Source: CAYRIF01 sp964424205 (GTDB taxonomy: Bacteria; Bacteroidota; Bacteroidia; Cytophagales; Cyclobacteriaceae). Taken from it: 6,428 nt of DNA. Both the position numbers and the translations under genes were made by a program. The stretch covers positions 1 to 6,428 of the forward strand of contig CAYRIF010000214.1 in NCBI GenBank assembly GCA_964424205.1, in the 5' to 3' direction. Of this stretch, positions 1 to 5,077 are shown one piece after another (the stretch's first letter is position 1; each line of letters opens with the position of its first letter). A model generated the notes under the pieces. It was not told where the DNA came from and searched no databases. It saw nothing but the letters and a program-made list of their open reading frames with translations.

Positions 1-68
1 TCAAACTTGTCACTACAGGATGATATAAATATAACTAAAGAAATGATAATTGGTAGGTGTTTTTTCAT
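1..68 (-). CDS. N-terminus of a lipoprotein, partial (runs off the window)
   Basis: Reading from the ATG at 68-66 gives MKKHLPIIISLVIFISSCSD and then K-F before the window ends. This is a complete lipoprotein signal peptide: two lysines, a hydrophobic core (residues 5-15) and a lipobox with the acylated cysteine at residue 18. Such a sequence is very unlikely by chance. The ATG lies 58 bases after the stop of the beta-barrel gene on the same strand, so it could be the last visible member of the same operon. The S-D after the cysteine resembles many Bacteroidota lipoproteins, some of which are carried to the cell surface. The rest of the protein is outside the window, so no function can be given. 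Confidence 0.75.
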   Translation of the reverse strand, partial: MKKHLPIIISLVIFISSCSDKF

Positions 69-77
69 AGTTTTTTA

Positions 78-100
78 TTTAGCAACCTGAGTTTTAGCAA
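78..100. repeat. Short direct repeat in the intergenic gap
   Basis: The octamer TTTAGCAA occurs at 78-85 and again at 93-100, 15 bases apart, in the 58-base gap between the beta-barrel gene and the next lipoprotein. On the coding strand it reads TTGCTAAA twice. It could be a binding site or chance in AT-rich DNA. The gap shows no convincing hairpin terminator. Confidence 0.25.
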
Positions 101-126
101 AATGGGAAATCATTGACTTCATCTGT

Positions 127-1350
127 TTACAATTTAAACCCTAAGCCTACACCCAAAGACCAATAGGTTTGCCCCTTGTTTATCCAAGAATATTTTCCTA
201 AAAGTGAAGTAGTCCAATATTCATTGATACTGTATTGGTAACTCATTGTTGGGAGCAAACCAAATCCTTTATTTTTCTCTATGTCATATTCAAAATGCCA
301 GTCATTGGTATCCCTAAAATCTATAACATCCTCGAGAACCACTTCATTATAATAAATTCCTTTAGGAACTGAATTGGCTTCCCACTGATAGCTGATGCCA
401 ATCCCAGCATTTAGTTGATGTTTGTCCTTTTTGAGCAAAGAAAACTCGCCGCCTACAACTACCTGTGTCGCCTGATATTGCCTATATTCATTCAAATAAT
501 TATCGCTTGGATCTGCTGGTATGTGGGTATTATTTAGTTTGTTTAATTGAAGGGTTAGGTAATTATTACCAATCGCCGACTTAGTGGTAATAGATTGAAT
601 CCTTCCCATCTTCTTGTTCCCAGAGAACTTGGCAATTCCTGTTTCATAAAATATATGATTCGTTGCCTTTTTATCATCCGCACTTCTTTTAATAGATAAA
701 ACGGGGCCTATCGATAAGTCATCCAGAAAAAAACTAGGGGTACTTCTTGCTCGGATGATATATCCAATACCGAAACTTTTATTTATATAAAAGGTATATT
801 GTAAAGCTAGATACGCATTTAGTTTTATTGACTGGTAATTGCCAACTTCAAAGCCTGCTATTCCTGTTTCCCAATCTTTTCGCAAAGTACTAAATACCCT
901 ATCAAATTCTTCACCAGTCGCTGTTATAATATAACTGTAGGCACTACTGCTAGGGCTATCAAATATTTTCATAGAGCGGATCCCAATTCCTGTATATAGT
1001 TGCAAACTATTTCTTTTCAGAAATGGCAGTCTCCATTGTACACTAGCATCTAGATACGAAATGCTCATTATTTTTGAAAGGTCTTCACCCAGAGGAAAAG
1101 AAGGAAAAGGATGTCTTTGTGTTTGTGCTGCGGATAAGAATGAAGCACTAATTGACAGAGAAACATTCTTTTTAAGAGGCAAAATAGCGTCAAATTGCTG
1201 ATAATTAATCAGCCCTTTGCTGTATAAATCTCTGTAATTTGAAACATAGGTATGTTTATTGGCAAGCCCAATATTAAATTCACTAGGATATTTTTGAGCA
1301 TAGCTAACGATAGTCTGAAATAAATAGATAATTAGGAGTATATTTTTCAT
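127..1350 (-). CDS. Outer-membrane beta-barrel protein of unknown function
   Basis: The 407-residue product starts with a classical Sec signal peptide, MKNILLIIYLFQTIVSYA, with a likely cut before Q19. The rest alternates polar and hydrophobic or aromatic residues in short stretches, as in amphipathic beta strands, and it ends in a strand-like WSLGVGLGFKL suited to outer-membrane insertion. I do not recognise a specific family. I chose the ATG at 1350 because it places the lysine and hydrophobic core at the N-terminus. A TTG in frame at 1368 would add six residues (MLSTKF) ahead of it and is less likely. The gene begins 26 bases after the DUF4249 stop, so it is probably the fourth gene of the receptor operon. 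An accessory porin or a surface-located partner are both possible. The outer-membrane location is inferred from residue pattern only. Confidence 0.7.
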   Translation of the reverse strand: MKNILLIIYLFQTIVSYAQKYPSEFNIGLANKHTYVSNYRDLYSKGLINYQQFDAILPLKKNVSLSISASFLSAAQTQRHPFPSFPLGEDLSKIMSISYLDASVQWRLPFLKRNSLQLYTGIGIRSMKIFDSPSSSAYSYIITATGEEFDRVFSTLRKDWETGIAGFEVGNYQSIKLNAYLALQYTFYINKSFGIGYIIRARSTPSFFLDDLSIGPVLSIKRSADDKKATNHIFYETGIAKFSGNKKMGRIQSITTKSAIGNNYLTLQLNKLNNTHIPADPSDNYLNEYRQYQATQVVVGGEFSLLKKDKHQLNAGIGISYQWEANSVPKGIYYNEVVLEDVIDFRDTNDWHFEYDIEKNKGFGLLPTMSYQYSINEYWTTSLLGKYSWINKGQTYWSLGVGLGFKL

Positions 1351-1376
1351 GAATTTTGTACTTAACAATGGAAAAC

Positions 1377-2192
1377 CTAATCAAGCTTAATAGCGACTGC
1401 ATTATATGCAGCAAACACACCATACCCACCTTCAATGTTAGTATAAATTGAACTAGGTTCAGCAAAAATACTTTCGTTAGCGGCAAATTGTGCGGCTTTT
1501 GTTTTATGAAATTTGTAATAGTGCTCATCTACATTACATAACAAAAGTATATTGTAGTAACTGTTATTCGATACGGAAGCATAGTAAAAGTTGGTATTAA
1601 ATATGGCGCCGTCTGCATTTTCATCAGTAAACATTTCATCAAGAAGATAGTTTGTTCCTAAGCTCCACTGATTATCATCCCATTCAAACCGCAGATGGAA
1701 CAAGGAATACCAATTATTTTCATCTGGAATATCTCTCCAGGTGACAAAAAGTTTGTCACCAATCCTTTTGCTGCTTATGCTGCTAGCATCTATCTTGTTT
1801 ATAGGCACGGTACATGTTGACTTTGCCACTAGCCCATTATGGGTTTTAATATCCAGGTAATAGGTAACCCCTGGCTGAATGGGAAAACTATCAGCAGCTA
1901 TTGTATAATCTTTAAACTCATGAAATGTAAGTATCACTGTACTATCGCCATTTGAGAGCTTGACAGTAGCATCAGGTATTGGATTTGAACTACTTTTTTC
2001 GAAGGGTACATAACCAACCGTAGGTTGCGCATATTTTAGACGAACCACTATTTCATCATCCTGCGGACTGATAAAACTTTCTACAACTAGTTTATCTTCA
2101 ATTGCTAAATTGACATCCGTTTCCTTTAAAAAGATATCCTCACAAGAAGAAAACAGAACTAAAATCGATAGGATTACTATAATCTTTTGCAT
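1377..2192 (-). CDS. DUF4249 domain-containing lipoprotein
   Basis: The product has 271 residues. Residues 1-17 are a lipoprotein signal peptide ending in the lipobox LFSSC, with the acylated cysteine at 17. The mature part fits DUF4249: an early KLVVESFISP segment, a beta-sandwich-like part with IPDATVKLSNGDST, a YYLDIKTHNGLVAKS strand pair, and near the end the family hallmark EPSSIYTNIEGGYGVFAAYN. In Bacteroidota these proteins are usually encoded directly after a TonB-dependent receptor, as here, where only 4 bases separate the receptor stop from this ATG and the two are probably translationally coupled. By analogy with SusD, a role as the ligand-binding or lid partner of the receptor is inferred. 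The substrate is unknown. At 271 residues it appears complete, and no Shine-Dalgarno is visible, as expected for this phylum. Confidence 0.9.
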   Translation of the reverse strand: MQKIIVILSILVLFSSCEDIFLKETDVNLAIEDKLVVESFISPQDDEIVVRLKYAQPTVGYVPFEKSSSNPIPDATVKLSNGDSTVILTFHEFKDYTIAADSFPIQPGVTYYLDIKTHNGLVAKSTCTVPINKIDASSISSKRIGDKLFVTWRDIPDENNWYSLFHLRFEWDDNQWSLGTNYLLDEMFTDENADGAIFNTNFYYASVSNNSYYNILLLCNVDEHYYKFHKTKAAQFAANESIFAEPSSIYTNIEGGYGVFAAYNAVAIKLD

Positions 2193-2196
2193 CAGT

Positions 2197-3315
2197 CTAG
2201 AATGTTAAGTTATAAGAAACAGACGGTAATATTGGGAATAATCCGACATATGATAGTTTATAGTCATAGCCTCCTTTAGCAGGTTTTTGACTGGTTGTGT
2301 AAAAGAAAGGATTTACCCTGCTATACGCATTGTAAATACTTATTTCCCAGGTTCGTTCTCTATTCTTTTTCTTTTTTTTATGAAATTGGATGCTGAGGTC
2401 GAGACGATGATAGGGTGCTGCTCTAAAATCATTACGATTGCCAAACCCTTGAAAAGAGGAGCCTGTTGAAAAACTATTGCTATTCAATACGTGACCGTTA
2501 AGGTTGAAATCATGGGTGGGTAATGTTAGGGCATTACCTGTTCCATATACCCATGTTGCTGATGCGGTAGTTTTTGGGTTGAGTTCATAAATTGCAACAA
2601 GTGAAACATCATGTCTTCTGTCATACCTGGCAAAGAACTTTTTGCCAGCATTGATTTTATCAAATTGATGTTGTGTCCAAGAAAGTGTATAGCCCACCCA
2701 GCCTGATAAACGACCAGTTTTCCTTTGTAATAATAACTCCATTCCGTATGACCATCCTTGACCTATCACTACATTATCCTGCCAGTCAATTGTTTCAATC
2801 CCTTCTGGGTCGTCATTCAAAACCAAAAAACTTGCTCCATCTTTATAGGCGACAATATTGCTCATTTTTTTATAGAAACCCTCAAGTGTAAAAGCAATAT
2901 TGCTATTAGTAAAATCTTTTACCAAGCCTACAGCAGCTTGCCAAGAGCGTTTCGGGGCGATTTTAGGAGTAGCTGGCACCCAAAGGTCTGTAGGCAAACC
3001 AATGCCAGAGTTTGAAAGTAAATGTATATACTGATTCATTTTAGCAAATGAAGCCTTAGCAGCCCAGTTTTTTTCCATGGTAAAGGCAATTGAAATTCTA
3101 GGCTCAATATTTCCGTAATATCTATTGTCCACATAAAATGAACCATACCTTAATCCCGCATTTACTCTAATGTTGTGGGCTGGTTTTAAGAGTGCCTCTA
3201 TGTAGGCGCCACTTTCAATAGCATCCGTTATATTTTTTTTAATATTCACACTATCAATAAGTGTATTTTTGAATACTGTTGCACTGGGCTTAAATCGATG
3301 TGCGGTAAGCAACAA
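2197..3315 (-). CDS. C-terminal half of the TonB-dependent receptor (barrel fragment)
   Basis: This frame encodes the last 372 residues of the receptor, all barrel. It contains the signature HLLSNSGIGLPTDLWVP (residues 509-525 of the joined protein), strongly conserved in the DUF4249-linked receptors as I know them, and the C-terminal WEISIYNAYSRVNPF (from residue 734). It ends in the strand SYNLTF, whose final phenylalanine matches the signal for outer-membrane insertion. A run of five lysines precedes the WEIS strand and probably lies in a turn. The only nearby start is a TTG at 3315, with no signal peptide, so this half is unlikely to be a gene of its own. It is open upstream to the TGA at 3360-3358, which confirms that it is the continuation of the upstream half. 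Confidence 0.75.
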   Translation of the reverse strand: MLLTAHRFKPSATVFKNTLIDSVNIKKNITDAIESGAYIEALLKPAHNIRVNAGLRYGSFYVDNRYYGNIEPRISIAFTMEKNWAAKASFAKMNQYIHLLSNSGIGLPTDLWVPATPKIAPKRSWQAAVGLVKDFTNSNIAFTLEGFYKKMSNIVAYKDGASFLVLNDDPEGIETIDWQDNVVIGQGWSYGMELLLQRKTGRLSGWVGYTLSWTQHQFDKINAGKKFFARYDRRHDVSLVAIYELNPKTTASATWVYGTGNALTLPTHDFNLNGHVLNSNSFSTGSSFQGFGNRNDFRAAPYHRLDLSIQFHKKKKKNRERTWEISIYNAYSRVNPFFYTTSQKPAKGGYDYKLSYVGLFPILPSVSYNLTF

Positions 3316-4547
3316 CCCCAGTTTGAAAGAATATTTTGGGGTGTAAAAAAATCTAAATCAGCTTTTAAAGAAAAGTCTCTTATGGCTGAAGAATATTCCA
3401 ATTCAAATCGGTCATTCTTAAATTTTGATTTGTCAAACACCTTAAACTTATAGTTGGTAAATAGGAGTGAAGAATTCAAAAATAGCTTTGGATTAAATAA
3501 ATGATTCCATCGAAGTGTTGTGGTGGAATTTCCCCATTGAAAACCCGTTTTATTGGTTTCTTGGCTATCAATAAACTTGAACTTAAACGCATCTTTCCCG
3601 AAATAGCTACTTAGATAAATACGATTCTTATCAGTAACGATTGTGTTAATTTTAGCGTTGAAGTCATAAAAATAGATACTATTTCGTTCATCTTTTGGAA
3701 TTAACGGATACGTTAATATATCAAAATAGGACCTACGACCAGACAGCATAAATGATGATTTTCCTTTTTTTACTGGTCCTTCTATTGTTAATCTGCTTGC
3801 TAATAATCCGACGCCGAATTCTCCGTGTGTCTCATTCATATTACCCTCTTTCATTTGCATTTCAACGACAGAGGATAATCGTCCGCCATATCTTGCCGGA
3901 AAGCCGCCCTTGGTCAACGCTATACTTTTAAGGGCATCACCGTTAAACGTTGAAAAAAAACCAAATAAGTGAAAAGCATTATAAACGACAGCATCATCTA
4001 ATATCAACAAATTTTGATCAGCGCCTCCACCCCTAACATAGAGACCTGCATTACCTTCTCTTGCACTTTGTACGCCCGGCATAAGCTGCAAGGTCTTTAG
4101 CGGATCTTTGATGGACATTAAAGCAGGCATTTTTTTTATTTGCTTTAGAGGAATGGATACAACACTCATTCTTTCTGTCTCGCTAGATTTTTCGGGTTTT
4201 GCTTCAATAACTACTTCTTGTAGGTTAAATTTGCTAACAACTAATTCGATATCTAACCTGATGTCTTCTTTTAATACTAATTTGATATTATGTCGCTGAT
4301 ACCCTACAAAAGAAAATGATAATTCGACTGTATCTTGCTTTGGCAATGAAAGCGAATAAAATCCATATGCATTAGTGCTGGTTCCTAAGTTTTTAGCAGC
4401 AATATAAACATTTACTCCGGGTAGAGATTCTTGCGACCCCTCCTCTTTTACATAGCCATTGATTGTTGCTTTTTGCTGCGCAAAGCTTTGACAACATGCT
4501 ACGAAGATAAAAATGAATAATAAATATAGATATTTTTTTGTATTCAC
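3246..4547 (-). CDS. N-terminal half of the TonB-dependent receptor (as read without frameshift)
   Basis: Without a shift this frame gives 433 residues, of which the last 32 (from T402) are out-of-frame sequence. Residues 1-24 are a Sec signal peptide ending SFAQ. Residues 27-113 form a carboxypeptidase-regulatory-like beta-sandwich (ATINGYVKEEG, LPGVNVYI, TSTNAYGFYSLSLP, SFVGYQRH). The segment LQEVVIEA at 109-116 resembles the linker that leads into the plug. Residues 125-235 are the plug domain, with LQLMPGVQSAREGNAGLYVR followed by GGGADQN, LDDAVVYNAFHLFGFFSTFN and GGFPARYGGRLSSVVEM. Barrel strands begin at about residue 240. The GTG start lies 15 bases after the stop of the small lipoprotein gene. 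Alone, this half cannot form a full barrel, so the unshifted product should be non-functional and degraded. Confidence 0.75.
   Translation of the reverse strand: MNTKKYLYLLFIFIFVACCQSFAQQKATINGYVKEEGSQESLPGVNVYIAAKNLGTSTNAYGFYSLSLPKQDTVELSFSFVGYQRHNIKLVLKEDIRLDIELVVSKFNLQEVVIEAKPEKSSETERMSVVSIPLKQIKKMPALMSIKDPLKTLQLMPGVQSAREGNAGLYVRGGGADQNLLILDDAVVYNAFHLFGFFSTFNGDALKSIALTKGGFPARYGGRLSSVVEMQMKEGNMNETHGEFGVGLLASRLTIEGPVKKGKSSFMLSGRRSYFDILTYPLIPKDERNSIYFYDFNAKINTIVTDKNRIYLSSYFGKDAFKFKFIDSQETNKTGFQWGNSTTTLRWNHLFNPKLFLNSSLLFTNYKFKVFDKSKFKNDRFELEYSSAIRDFSLKADLDFFTPQNILSNWGCCLPHIDLSPVQQYSKIHLLIV
3312..3344 (-). other. Possible stem-loop directly after the seven-T tract
   Basis: On the coding strand the arm ACACCCCA (3344-3337) can pair with TGGGG-T-TGT (3320-3312), giving eight pairs with one bulged base and a 16-base loop. 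It begins at the base after the T run. If only the inner five G-C-rich pairs form, the spacing is three bases. Stimulatory structures for -1 slippage usually sit some five to nine bases downstream, so the spacing is short. The stem is modest and could be chance. Confidence 0.3.
3345..3351 (-). other. Seven-T homopolymer / slippery heptamer at the receptor frameshift
   Basis: On the coding strand the bases are GAT TTT TTT ACA in the upstream frame. The last T of GAT plus two TTT codons make T TTT TTT, which fits the X XXY YYZ rule for -1 slippage. A slip here changes the next codon to TAC and enters the frame of the barrel half. The same tract could also gain a T by polymerase slippage (phase variation or transcriptional slippage), or have lost one in sequencing. 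A longer T run elsewhere in this gene (eight T near 3953-3960) is in frame. Confidence 0.6.
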
Positions 4548-4562
4548 ATTTGAGCGGTGTAG

Positions 4563-5015
4563 TTATTTTATTGCTGTAATTTCGACAAAATCTTCGTCGT
4601 TCATGTTTTTGCGGAGTGATAATTCACTATCATTCAATGTTAATATATCCCAAACATTTCTATCCATAATAAAAAATCCTTCCTTACTCTCAAAGTCAAC
4701 TGTTGCCGGATCATCACTATCGAAATCTAACAAGATTCTGTCACCGTCGATGCTATAGAAGTACTTGTAACTTTTATCATTTAGCTGTAACGTCATACGA
4801 CAACCAGGGGAGTGATTATCTTTCTTCTTGCATTTTTCAAAATCAAGGATAAAGTTATCATTGGTATAAGTCGAGTCGGCAGTGTTTTTCCCATAAAATG
4901 TAAGGGATGCAATTTTCCACTTGCCTTCAATTTTTTTGAGAGATTTCACTTCATCACTACAAGAGGCACTGCATATTATGAGTGTTACGAGCATTAATTG
5001 TGTTAGTGTTTTCAT
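4563..5015 (-). CDS. Small lipocalin-like lipoprotein
   Basis: The 150-residue product starts with MKTLTQLMLVTLIICSASC, a lipoprotein signal peptide with a relaxed lipobox and the acylated cysteine at residue 19. The mature part opens with KKIEGKWKIASLTFYG (residues 27-42). The G-x-W at 31-33 and the run of short beta strands that follows (NFILDFEKC, RMTLQLNDKSYKYFYSIDGD, RILLDFDS, GFFIMDRNVWDILTLNDSEL) resemble the lipocalin-like lipoproteins common in Bacteroidota. A second cysteine pair, C62 and C72, could form a disulfide. An ATG two codons upstream (5021) is an equal alternative; a start at 5123 would put 36 residues ahead of the signal peptide and overlap the preceding gene, so I rejected it. 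The receptor start follows after 15 bases, suggesting an operon. The function is unknown; ligand binding is inferred from fold likeness only. Confidence 0.75.
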   Translation of the reverse strand: MKTLTQLMLVTLIICSASCSDEVKSLKKIEGKWKIASLTFYGKNTADSTYTNDNFILDFEKCKKKDNHSPGCRMTLQLNDKSYKYFYSIDGDRILLDFDSDDPATVDFESKEGFFIMDRNVWDILTLNDSELSLRKNMNDEDFVEITAIK

Positions 5016-5031
5016 TGTCATATTTATTACT

Positions 5032-5061
5032 ATTATAAAAGGGTTGGCACACATGTGCCAA
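5032..5061 (-). promoter_or_regulatory. Possible sigma70-like promoter before the small lipoprotein
   Basis: On the coding strand TTGGCA (5061-5056) and TATAAT (5037-5032) are 18 bases apart, a near-consensus sigma70 arrangement that ends 16 bases before the ATG at 5015. Bacteroidota normally use a different consensus (TTTG near -33 and TAnnTTTG near -7), which I do not see here, so activity in the native host is doubtful. The -35-like box lies inside the hairpin arm, so a protein bound to the dyad would block it. Confidence 0.25.
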
Positions 5062-5063
5062 CC
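5042..5063 (-). terminator. Perfect inverted repeat, possible weak terminator or operator
   Basis: The arms GGTTGGCACA (5042-5051) and TGTGCCAACC (5054-5063) are exact reverse complements around two bases, allowing a nine-pair stem with a four-base loop. It lies 14 bases after the stop of the two-domain lipoprotein gene. In the direction of transcription it is followed by CTTTTATAATAG, a short and interrupted T run, so it could be a weak terminator or attenuator that separates that gene from the receptor operon. A dyad this symmetric could equally be a repressor site. Confidence 0.45.
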
Positions 5064-5077
5064 TGCATTGAATAAGG

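Larger units (their letters stand above)
2197..4547 (-). pseudogene. TonB-dependent receptor with carboxypeptidase-like regulatory domain, frameshifted
   Basis: Two reading frames together encode one receptor of about 783 residues: residues 1-401 in the frame that starts at 4547 and residues 402-783 in the -1 frame that ends at 2197. Joined at the run of seven T (3351-3345) they read ADLDFFYTPKYSFKLG, a normal barrel strand pair, so one extra T or a -1 slip restores the protein. The shift site is bounded: the -1 frame has a TGA at 3360-3358, and the original frame stops at 3248-3246. Such receptors sit in the outer membrane and import ligands with TonB/ExbBD energy. Those that carry this N-terminal domain and precede DUF4249 have no generally assigned substrate. 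The start is a GTG with no in-frame ATG nearby. It may be a pseudogene, a phase-variable gene, a recoded gene or a sequencing error. Apart from the shift, all domains are intact, which argues for recent loss or none. Confidence 0.85.

Noticed and set aside
1351..1368. Upstream TTG start for the barrel protein
   Set aside because: The ATG at 1350 gives a compact signal peptide; the TTG adds six residues with no benefit.
1304..1528. A 74-codon minus-strand frame between the DUF4249 and barrel genes
   Set aside because: It overlaps both real genes in another frame and its residues look random.
2358..2380. Lysine run near the receptor C-terminus as a frameshift or low-complexity artefact
   Set aside because: The frame is intact on both sides and a charged turn before the WEISIYN strand is normal for these receptors.
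2287..3015. Three plus-strand frames of 60 to 85 codons opposite the receptor
   Set aside because: They are antisense shadows of a clearly coding strand, with no start context or domain pattern.
3953..3960. Eight-T run in the receptor plug region as a second frameshift
   Set aside because: The reading frame continues correctly through it (FHLFGFFSTFNG), so no shift is present there.
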